Below, piece by piece: positions 1 to 6,685 of a DNA stretch of 13,752 nt. The number at the start of each line of letters is the position of its first letter. Position 1 is the first letter of the stretch. The stretch comes from CAYNTC01 sp964432925. GTDB taxonomy: Bacteria; Planctomycetota; Phycisphaerae; Sedimentisphaerales; Anaerobacaceae. The notes beneath the pieces are model-generated. The model was given only the letters and a program-made list of their open reading frames with translations. It had not been told where the DNA came from and ran no database searches. The position numbers were made by a program, and so were the translations under genes. Where the stretch lies: positions 1-13,752 of the forward strand of contig CAYSPM010000071.1 of assembly GCA_964432925.1 (NCBI GenBank), given 5' to 3'.

Positions 1-1
1 G

Positions 2-2044
2 TATCGGGGCGCACCTAAAGCGTTTGTGACGCTAAAGGCAGGTCAAAGTATTTGGGGTAACCGATTTGGTAATCTGACGGCTATTCGCTGGCCTGCCGAG
101 AATCAGTCAAAAGAAGAAATAGCAAGTGCATTGCTGGCGGAAATAGATGCTGCAAGTTTGGGAGTTTATTTTGATAATGTGAAATCGCGTGGTGTGAAAG
201 CAGGTAAGGAGGGGACAGACTTTGGAATGCTTTTTCTGGGCCTAAGCATGTTTCTGATAATAGCAGCACTTGTGTTGATGGCTCTGGTTTTTGTTTTCGG
301 CGTTGAGAAACGAAGCGAACAGTCGGGGACATTACTTGCGATAGGCTATACACAGGCATCGATACAAAGGTTGCTTTTAGCTGAAGGAGGGATACTTGCT
401 GTTGTCGGAGCGATAGTTGGCGCGGCTGGGGGTATCGTATATACATTAGTAATGATTGTTGGTCTACACACAGTGTGGCGAGGAGCAATTGCAGGGACTA
501 CGATACACTTCGGTGTTCAGCCAGGGACGATTCTGATTGGAGGTGTCAGCGGAGTTGCGATGTCAGTGGCAGCTATATTTCTGAGCCTTCGCAGACATTT
601 GAAACGACCTGCGAGGGAACTGCTTACAGGCGAAGTTCGATGGGGACTAAAGGCGGGAAAAGGTAAGAGGCGATATTACGGAGGTTTAATAACCTGTGGG
701 CTTGCAGGATTATGCGCGGTGGCGATTATTGTTCTTGCGAAGAAAGTAGAAAGCACTGCTCTGGCTGCTGTGTTTTTTAGTGCTGGAGCATTGTTGTTAG
801 TTGGCGAGCTTGGCTTTGCACATTCGCTTATGAAATTTGTTTCAAGCCGTTTGACAAGACCGGTTAGGTCAATTAGAGGGCTGGGCCTACGCAGTTGTGC
901 GCGAAGAATTGGCAGGAGCCTGGCGGTAGTGGGATTACTCGCTGCCGGTAGTTTCATGGTGATATCAGTTAGTGCTAATGCTAAGGGTCCTTTGGCTGAC
1001 GCATGGGAGAGAAATTCAGGGACGGGTGGGTTTGCCCTGTTTGCTGAATCGACGGTTGGCATTTTGAAGGATTTAAATAGCAGCGAGGGCCGGGCAACAG
1101 TTGGGCTGGATGATGAAAACTTGCAGGACATAAGTTTTGTGCCATTTCGGGTACGGCAAGGGGATGACGCGAGCTGCTTCAATCTTAATCGCGCACAAAA
1201 ACCACAGTTGCTTGGAGTAGAGGCGATGCTTCTGAAGACCCGATCGGCTTTTAGTTTTGTTGAAGTGCTCGAACAAAGTGATGAGAGAACTGGATGGTCG
1301 TTGCTGGATAGTAAGTTAACGGATGGATCTGTGCCGGGGATCGCAGATTACCCAACTATTGTGTGGGCGCTGGGAAAAAGTGTGGGCGATGTGATTAAAT
1401 ACACCGATGAGCAGGGACGTAGTTTTCAGGTACGCCTGGTTGCAATGCTGTCAAGCTCAGTCTTGCAGGGGAATGTGATTATTAGTGAGCAAGAGTTTAT
1501 CAGGCGTTTTCCCTCCGAACAGGGTTACAGAATTTTTCTTATTGACGCTGAAAGGCAACAGACAGAAAAGGTAGGTGAGATGCTTACCAAGGGACTAAGG
1601 GATTTTGGCTTTGAATCGACGCCAGCTATAGAACGATTAGCTGCATTTAACACGGTAGAGAATACGTACCTATCGATCTTTCAGTTGCTTGGGGGATTGG
1701 GGCTTGTGCTTGGTAGTATTGGTCTCGGCTTGGTCGTACTACTGAATACAATCGAGCGGCGAGGTGAGCTTGCAATGCTGCGAGCGGTGGGTTATACTAA
1801 AGCGAAGCTGAAGGAGATGATACTCTTCGAGTATGGAGGGCTTTTGCTCTTCGGATTGCTGTTTGGTGTGATAGCTTCATTGATTGCAGTTGGGCCTTTA
1901 GCGACTTCACCTGGGGCGGAGGTGCCTTACTTTTCGCTGGCGGTAATGGTCGTTGTAATAGCGGGCAGTGGTATAGGCTGGATATGGGCGGCGACGGTTT
2001 TTGCATTGCGAGGTAGCTTGCTCGATGCGATAAGAAACGAATAG
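2..2044 (+). CDS. FtsX/MacB-type ABC transporter permease, 5' end cut off by the window
   Basis: This is the C-terminal part of a large inner-membrane ABC permease; the reading frame is open back to the first base, so the GTG at 26 is not the true start (residues YRGAPKAF precede it). Counting from codon 26, the first FtsX-like block has helices near 68-92, 114-135 and 168-189. Hydrophobic helices follow near 219-237, 247-263 and 299-317. A large extracytoplasmic MacB-PCD-like domain spans about 318-545. The second FtsX block (helices near 550-573, 604-625, 645-665) carries the typical RRGELAMLRAVGY segment. Such permeases pair with a separate ATPase, presumably upstream of the window, and serve lipoprotein or lipid export, efflux or mechanotransmission; the substrate here cannot be read. 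The next gene starts 26 nt downstream on the same strand, so it may be the first visible gene of the redox operon. Family call is confident; role is not. Confidence 0.9.
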   Translation, partial: YRGAPKAFVTLKAGQSIWGNRFGNLTAIRWPAENQSKEEIASALLAEIDAASLGVYFDNVKSRGVKAGKEGTDFGMLFLGLSMFLIIAALVLMALVFVFGVEKRSEQSGTLLAIGYTQASIQRLLLAEGGILAVVGAIVGAAGGIVYTLVMIVGLHTVWRGAIAGTTIHFGVQPGTILIGGVSGVAMSVAAIFLSLRRHLKRPARELLTGEVRWGLKAGKGKRRYYGGLITCGLAGLCAVAIIVLAKKVESTALAAVFFSAGALLLVGELGFAHSLMKFVSSRLTRPVRSIRGLGLRSCARRIGRSLAVVGLLAAGSFMVISVSANAKGPLADAWERNSGTGGFALFAESTVGILKDLNSSEGRATVGLDDENLQDISFVPFRVRQGDDASCFNLNRAQKPQLLGVEAMLLKTRSAFSFVEVLEQSDERTGWSLLDSKLTDGSVPGIADYPTIVWALGKSVGDVIKYTDEQGRSFQVRLVAMLSSSVLQGNVIISEQEFIRRFPSEQGYRIFLIDAERQQTEKVGEMLTKGLRDFGFESTPAIERLAAFNTVENTYLSIFQLLGGLGLVLGSIGLGLVVLLNTIERRGELAMLRAVGYTKAKLKEMILFEYGGLLLFGLLFGVIASLIAVGPLATSPGAEVPYFSLAVMVVVIAGSGIGWIWAATVFALRGSLLDAIRNE

Positions 2045-2070
2045 CTGGGGCGGCGCTTGATAGATTTGAA

Positions 2071-3468
2071 ATGAAGTGGAGTTATATTATCAGATTTGTG
2101 CCGGTATTTGTAGCTGTTCTGGGAGCGGCGCTATTGTATGAATGGGTTTGGAGCGGGCCAAGTATGGCGCTTGAGCTGCGGCTTCCAAAACGTGATAAAC
2201 AAGAGCTAACACATCAAGCTGAGCTGGGGCCGGTTGAGTTGAAGGGTGAACTGTTGACGTTTGATGGTGTAGTGGCAGATTTGCCAGGGTCGTGGTCGAG
2301 ATTTAGGGGCGATAGTTTTGATAACATCTCTAAGGAACAGGCTGATTTGAGCACGAGCTGGTCAGTAGGAGATCCGAAGGTTCTGTGGTCTATCGATGTG
2401 GGAGAAGGGTATGCCGGAGCGGTGGTTAAGAACGGGATGGTTTATATCTTAGACTATGATCGAGACCGCAGCAGAGATACAATTCGTTGTTTGTCGCTCG
2501 CTGATGGCAAGGATATCTGGCGGTATTCATATCCGGTCAAGATCAAGCGTAACCATGGCATGAGCAGGACGGTGCCGGCTGTTACCGATAAGTACGTAGT
2601 GACATTAGGTCCCAAATGTCACGTCACATGCCTTGATGCAATAAGCGGTGAGTTTCGCTGGATAATAGACCTGGTTCAGGAATACGGCACAAAGGTTCCA
2701 CCCTGGTATGCGGGACAGTGTCCGCTGATTGAGGATGGTAAAGCCATAATTGCGCCGGGTGGCAAGGCGCTGATAATGGCTGTAGATTGCGAGACAGATG
2801 AAATTCTGTGGGAAAGTCCGAATCCGAAGGGTTGGAAGATGACGCATTCATCGATTATGCCAATGGAGTTTGGCGAAAACCGAATGTATGTTTATTGTGC
2901 CAGCGGCGGAGTTGTTGGCGTTTCAGCAGAGGATGGAGAGATCCTGTGGCAGACAAATGAGTGGAAGATTAGCATAGCGAATATTCCGAGCCCGCTCGTT
3001 ATTGGAGAGGGTCGGATTTTCCTTTCCGGGGGATACAATTCGGGTAGTATGATGCTGCAACTTAAAGAAGAAAGTGGAGAGATTGTGCCGGAGATTTCCT
3101 TCAGGCTTGAGCCAGAAGTATTTGGAGCGCCACAGCATACGCCAATTCTGTATGAAAATTACATTTACGGCGTCAGGCCAGATGGGCAGTTGACGTGCCT
3201 TGGTCTGGATGGACAGGTTGTGTGGACAAGCAGCAGTTCGCACAAATTCGGACTTGGGCCTTACATGATTGCGAATGGTCTTATATATGTTATGAACGAT
3301 TCAGGGGTATTAACGTTGGCTAAGGCCGATCCGTCGGGATATGTGCAGCTTGCTCAGGCGAAGATGCTGGAAGGGCCGGATTCCTGGGGGCCCATGGCCA
3401 TGGCGGGTGGGAGACTGATTCTGCGTGACATGAATAGGATGATATGTTTGGATGTTACGGAGCCATAA
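2071..3468 (+). CDS. Membrane-anchored PQQ-like (BamB-type) beta-propeller protein
   Basis: This 465-residue protein has one N-terminal hydrophobic segment (about 6-24) after a short basic start, consistent with a signal anchor and a periplasmic body. A GSWSRFRG segment (73-80) resembles the (N)WPxFRG opening of planctomycete PQQ-like propellers. Blade-end tryptophan motifs recur: DGKDIW (145-150), SGEFRW (192-197), TDEILW (242-247), DGEILW (288-293) and a later DGQVVW. These are structural docking motifs. I see no quinoprotein dehydrogenase active-site pattern and no CxxCH heme motif, so an enzyme activity should not be assumed; scaffold, docking or sensor roles are as likely. No clear Shine-Dalgarno sequence precedes the ATG. 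It lies 26 nt after the permease and 73 nt before the NHL protein. It is a second, shorter version of the propeller encoded at 6686-8464. Confidence 0.9.
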   Translation: MKWSYIIRFVPVFVAVLGAALLYEWVWSGPSMALELRLPKRDKQELTHQAELGPVELKGELLTFDGVVADLPGSWSRFRGDSFDNISKEQADLSTSWSVGDPKVLWSIDVGEGYAGAVVKNGMVYILDYDRDRSRDTIRCLSLADGKDIWRYSYPVKIKRNHGMSRTVPAVTDKYVVTLGPKCHVTCLDAISGEFRWIIDLVQEYGTKVPPWYAGQCPLIEDGKAIIAPGGKALIMAVDCETDEILWESPNPKGWKMTHSSIMPMEFGENRMYVYCASGGVVGVSAEDGEILWQTNEWKISIANIPSPLVIGEGRIFLSGGYNSGSMMLQLKEESGEIVPEISFRLEPEVFGAPQHTPILYENYIYGVRPDGQLTCLGLDGQVVWTSSSSHKFGLGPYMIANGLIYVMNDSGVLTLAKADPSGYVQLAQAKMLEGPDSWGPMAMAGGRLILRDMNRMICLDVTEP

Positions 3469-3541
3469 CTTAGCTTTATAAAATGGATACGATTTTATTG
3501 GAATAATGACGATGTGTATGTGAGCGAAAAACGAGAGCATT

Positions 3542-4582
3542 ATGAGCGTTAGAAGCCAAAAAGTAAGAAAAACAGTTTTTATCGTTTTTGTCTGTATCTT
3601 GTTGGTTGTGGCGATCGCTGCTTTAGTAATGTTCGACACGACCGGCAGGAGCGGGAATAGGCTAAGCGATGAGTTCCAATACGATATTGAGGAACTTGCA
3701 AGTATAGATAAAGAGTTGATTTTGTATGAGAAGTTTGCGCAGCCTATCAAGACAGGACTTTCACAGTCACGCGCAATTGCAGCAGATGTTAGTGGAAAGA
3801 TGTATGTAGCTGGCGATAGAGTGGTACGCGTATTCGATGAACATGGCAATAAAATTGCAGAGGCTGATGTAGTGGGTACGCCGGGTTGCCTGACAATTGA
3901 TGCCGATGGTGACATCTATGTTGGTTTGAGGAATCATGTAGAAGTCTACGACGAGCAGTTGACGAGAAAGGCAAGCTGGCAGGAGCTTGGTGAGACGGCG
4001 GTTTTGACAAGCATTGACGTATACAAGAGTGATGTTTTTGTAGCGGATGCGGGAAATCGTGTTGTGTGGCGATATGATAAAACCGGGCAATTAGCAGGCG
4101 AGATCGGAAAAAAGGACGAAGATAGAAACATCCCTGGTTTCGTTGTTCCCAGCCCATATTTTGATCTTGCGGTGGCAAAGGATGGTCTGTTGCGGGTAGC
4201 GAATCCTGGTATGCATCTCATCGAAGCCTATACATTCGACGGCGACCTTGAACTCTGGTGGGGCGAGACATCGAACAGCATTGAGGGATTCTGTGGATGT
4301 TGCAATCCTGTTAATTTTGCTATCCTGGAAGACGGAAGTTTCGTCACGTGTGAGAAGGGTTTATTGCGAGTTAAGATTTACGATCCGGAAGGCAATTTCA
4401 TATGTGTTGTAGCCGGGCCGGAACAGTTGCTTGGAGGTGGTGACGATGAACTTGAGAGGACCTTCGGGATTAGCGTGACACAAGGCTTCGATGTGGCAGT
4501 TGGCCGGCGCGGACACATCCTCGTGCTTGATACTATAAATAATGAAATTAAGATATTCAACAAGATTGAGGATAAACAATGA
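3542..4582 (+). CDS. Membrane-anchored NHL-type beta-propeller protein with CGCCNP motif
   Basis: This 346-residue protein has a basic N-terminus, a hydrophobic anchor (about 11-30) and then NHL/SMP-30-like blades. Examples are GKMYVAGDRVVRVFDEHG, DGDIYVGLRNHVEVYD and SDVFVADAGNRVVWRYDKTG. It should face the periplasm. A distinctive FCGCCNP element (Cys251, Cys253, Cys254) sits in one blade and is followed by DGSFVTCEKG (Cys270); this is not a generic blade feature and could bind metal, form a vicinal disulfide or dock a partner. An in-frame ATG at 3512 is useless because a TGA follows two codons later, so ATG 3542 is the start. The last four bases, ATGA, overlap the start of the 82-residue gene. 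The gene order anchor-propeller, small Cys protein, Tat ferredoxin suggests an extracytoplasmic redox or assembly role, which is inference. Confidence 0.87.
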   Translation: MSVRSQKVRKTVFIVFVCILLVVAIAALVMFDTTGRSGNRLSDEFQYDIEELASIDKELILYEKFAQPIKTGLSQSRAIAADVSGKMYVAGDRVVRVFDEHGNKIAEADVVGTPGCLTIDADGDIYVGLRNHVEVYDEQLTRKASWQELGETAVLTSIDVYKSDVFVADAGNRVVWRYDKTGQLAGEIGKKDEDRNIPGFVVPSPYFDLAVAKDGLLRVANPGMHLIEAYTFDGDLELWWGETSNSIEGFCGCCNPVNFAILEDGSFVTCEKGLLRVKIYDPEGNFICVVAGPEQLLGGGDDELERTFGISVTQGFDVAVGRRGHILVLDTINNEIKIFNKIEDKQ

Positions 4583-4827
4583 GCGAAGGTGTAGATAAGA
4601 TTCAAAATCGCAGGAGAATGTTAGGAGGGGTGTTACGGTACGCAGCTTTGGGGGTGTCCGGCTTGCTTGGCGTGGGCATATACGGTAAGAGGAGGAAGTT
4701 ACTGCGTGAGGGCAAATGTCTTAATGACGGCCTGTGCAAGAATTGTTCGGTGTTTGATGAGTGTGGACATCCGAGAGCACTTTCAGCGAAAAAGGTCTTA
4801 GGGAGGATGAGTAGTGGAAAAAAATAA
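4579..4827 (+). CDS. Small (82 aa) anchored or Tat-targeted four-cysteine protein, function unknown
   Basis: I do not recognise a named family. The product starts with a basic NRRRML stretch (residues 10-15, compatible with the RRxxL core of a Tat signal), then a hydrophobic segment (about 20-35), then basic residues and a cysteine cluster C47-x5-C53-x2-C56-x5-C62 with His64 close by. The spacing could hold an iron-sulfur cluster or zinc. It is likely real: it overlaps the NHL gene by ATGA and the next gene by 14 nt, is on the same strand as all neighbours, and its hydrophobic and Cys segments look selected rather than random. Its place directly before a Tat polyferredoxin suggests it is an accessory or small redox subunit of the same complex. 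Positive charges on both sides of the hydrophobic segment leave the orientation uncertain. Confidence 0.72.
   Translation: MSEGVDKIQNRRRMLGGVLRYAALGVSGLLGVGIYGKRRKLLREGKCLNDGLCKNCSVFDECGHPRALSAKKVLGRMSSGKK
4801..4806 (+). promoter_or_regulatory. Strong Shine-Dalgarno GGGAGG for the Tat ferredoxin gene
   Basis: GGGAGG lies seven bases before the GTG at 4814, inside the 3' end of the preceding coding sequence. It is the clearest ribosome binding site in the operon; most other genes here lack one. It supports GTG 4814 as the start even though it creates a 14-nt overlap. The ATG at 4807 is in the frame of the upstream gene and cannot be the ferredoxin start. Confidence 0.6.
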
Positions 4828-5383
4828 CCGCGGTGATGTCAGCAGGCGCAGCTTTTTAAGAGATGGTCTGTTTGGTGGCTCGCTAGCCGGATTAGGTGCT
4901 TTGGGCGGGTTAGTTTTTAACAAAACAAAGGCAGCTAACACCGTTTGGCAGATTGATCCCTATGTGTGCATCGCATGCGGAAATTGCGCTACTTATTGCG
5001 TTTTAGAGGAATCTGCGGTCAAGTGCGTGCACGCTTTTGCGATGTGTGGGTACTGCGACCTTTGCTCAGGATTTCTTGAGCCTGAGCCGAGAGAGCTTGA
5101 TAGTGGCGCAGAGAATGAATTGTGTCCAGCAGGTGCAATACAACGCAGATTCGTTGAGGACCCCTATTACGAATACACGATTGATGAGAGTCTCTGTAAC
5201 GGCTGTGGCAAGTGTGTTAAAGGTTGCAATGCGTTTGGCAACGGTTCACTTTTCTTGCAGGTTCGGCACGACCGCTGCCTTAATTGCAATGAATGTTCGA
5301 TAGCAGCAGCATGTCCCTCCGGAGCCTTCAAGCGTGTTCCAGCAGATAAGCCATATATACTTAAGGAAGCTAAGCACGAGTGA
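4814..5383 (+). CDS. Tat-exported polyferredoxin, NapG-like
   Basis: This is an iron-sulfur electron carrier, probably periplasmic. A twin-arginine motif SRRSFL (residues 10-15) is followed by a glycine-rich hydrophobic stretch (about 18-35), so the protein should be folded with its clusters and then exported. Seventeen cysteines follow: C52/C55/C58/C62, C71, C78/C81/C84, C104-Pro, C128/C131/C134/C138 and C155/C158/C161/C167-Pro, enough for about four [4Fe-4S] clusters. Length (189 aa) and layout resemble NapG of the NapGH quinol-oxidising pair, and the next gene encodes a NapH/NosR-like membrane protein. GTG 4814 is chosen because of the GGGAGG site in front of it. The stop TGA overlaps the next ATG (TGATG). 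No nitrate reductase is present, so its partner is inferred to be another acceptor or donor. Confidence 0.9.
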   Translation: MEKNNRGDVSRRSFLRDGLFGGSLAGLGALGGLVFNKTKAANTVWQIDPYVCIACGNCATYCVLEESAVKCVHAFAMCGYCDLCSGFLEPEPRELDSGAENELCPAGAIQRRFVEDPYYEYTIDESLCNGCGKCVKGCNAFGNGSLFLQVRHDRCLNCNECSIAAACPSGAFKRVPADKPYILKEAKHE

Positions 5384-6678
5384 TGAGGCAACTGCGTTCC
5401 ATCGTTATCCTCCTTGTGTTACCACTGATTGTGACTACGGATTCATTCGGGGCAGAGCGTTTTCCGCCACCGGATTTTGAGAGCGGTCATGAGCTGCCGG
5501 TTACGACGGTTCCTTCGCCACGGCAGAGTTTTTACGAATATATTGATCTTGGTGTTCTGGTTGCTGCGATCGGGGTGGCGTCATATTTAGCTTTGCGCAG
5601 GCGCAGCCGACGTGGATTATTTGTGTTGACGGTGTTCTCGCTTCTTTATTTTGGGTTTTGGCGGAAAGGCTGTATTTGTCCGATTGGTGCAATTCAAAAT
5701 ATCACGATGTCGATATTCGACAGCAGTTATGCAGCTCCGCTTTTTGTGTTAGGTTTTTTTCTCGTTCCTCTGGTATCAACGCTATTTTTCGGCAGGACAT
5801 TCTGCGCGGCTGTGTGTCCATTAGGTGCGGTACAAGACCTTGTATTGGTTCGACCTGTGTCAGTTCCGGGATGGCTTGAGAAATCGCTGCGTCTTCTGGC
5901 TTATGTATATTTGGGGGCAGCGGTGCTATTTGCGGCAACAGGTAGCGCTTTTATCATCTGTCGGTATGATCCATTTGTGTCAATATTCCGGTTAAGCGGA
6001 AACCTGAGCGTCTTAATACTTGCGGGCTGTTTTCTTCTGGCAGGGATGTTTATTGGGCGGCCCTATTGTCGATTTCTATGCCCGTACGGTGTGATTCTGC
6101 GGCAGCTATCGCGGATCTCGCGCTTTAGAGTGACTATCACGCCGGATGACTGTATTCATTGCAGGTTGTGTGAAGATGCGTGTCCGTTCGGTGCGATTAA
6201 GAAGCCGACCGTTGAGTGGCCAGCGAAAAGTTATAGTAAAAATAAACGGCTTCTAGGGCTGCTCATAGTTGCGCTGCCGGTATTCGTACTGGCAGGTGGA
6301 TGGCTTGGAGGTAGTGCTAAGCACATAGCAGCGAAGGTGAACTGGCGGGTGCGTCTCGCTGAGCGGATTTATCTGGAGGATAGGGGTCAAGTTGAAGGGA
6401 CAACCGATGCGAGTGACGCCTTCAGAGCTACCGGAGAGGATGTCAATGAATTGTATAGCGAAGCATATGCTATAAGGCGAAAACTTGGGATAGGTGGATG
6501 GATTGTAGGTGGGTTTCTGGGTTTGGTAGCCGGGCTTAAGCTTGTCGGCCTTTCGATCAGAAAGAACAGAGTAGACTATGAAGCAGATGCTGGAGAGTGT
6601 CTGTCTTGCGGGCGATGCTTCTCGTACTGTCCAAGAGAGCACGCGCGATTGGAAAGAATGAGACAGGAAGCCAGCTAG
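5383..6678 (+). CDS. Polytopic 4Fe-4S membrane protein, NapH/NosR-like
   Basis: This integral membrane protein likely moves electrons between the quinone pool or cytoplasm and the periplasmic ferredoxin. Numbering is from the alternative GTG at 5380. An N-terminal hydrophobic signal (about 6-20) is followed by helices near 53-71, 79-94, 117-137, 168-188, 203-225, 290-308 and 372-390. NosR/NapH hallmarks are GCICPIGA (C98, C100), CAAVCPLGA (C142, C146), ICRYDPF (C194) and CRFLCPYG (C230, C234). A classical cluster C258/C261/C264/C268-Pro follows. After an extra soluble stretch (about 309-370, with AFRATGEDVNELY) and a last helix comes a second cluster, C407/C410/C413/C417-Pro. No FMN-binding domain of full NosR is present. 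ATG 5383 gives a TGATG junction with the previous gene; GTG 5380 would add one residue. Confidence 0.9.
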   Translation: MRQLRSIVILLVLPLIVTTDSFGAERFPPPDFESGHELPVTTVPSPRQSFYEYIDLGVLVAAIGVASYLALRRRSRRGLFVLTVFSLLYFGFWRKGCICPIGAIQNITMSIFDSSYAAPLFVLGFFLVPLVSTLFFGRTFCAAVCPLGAVQDLVLVRPVSVPGWLEKSLRLLAYVYLGAAVLFAATGSAFIICRYDPFVSIFRLSGNLSVLILAGCFLLAGMFIGRPYCRFLCPYGVILRQLSRISRFRVTITPDDCIHCRLCEDACPFGAIKKPTVEWPAKSYSKNKRLLGLLIVALPVFVLAGGWLGGSAKHIAAKVNWRVRLAERIYLEDRGQVEGTTDASDAFRATGEDVNELYSEAYAIRRKLGIGGWIVGGFLGLVAGLKLVGLSIRKNRVDYEADAGECLSCGRCFSYCPREHARLERMRQEAS

Positions 6679-6685
6679 TGACGTT

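Noticed and set aside
3310..3915. Long minus-strand open frame (201 codons) across the propeller and NHL genes
   Set aside because: It is antisense to two well-supported coding regions and crosses their gap, with no recognisable domain. The same holds for the other antisense frames, for example 6253-6777, 10383-10862 and 11965-12432.
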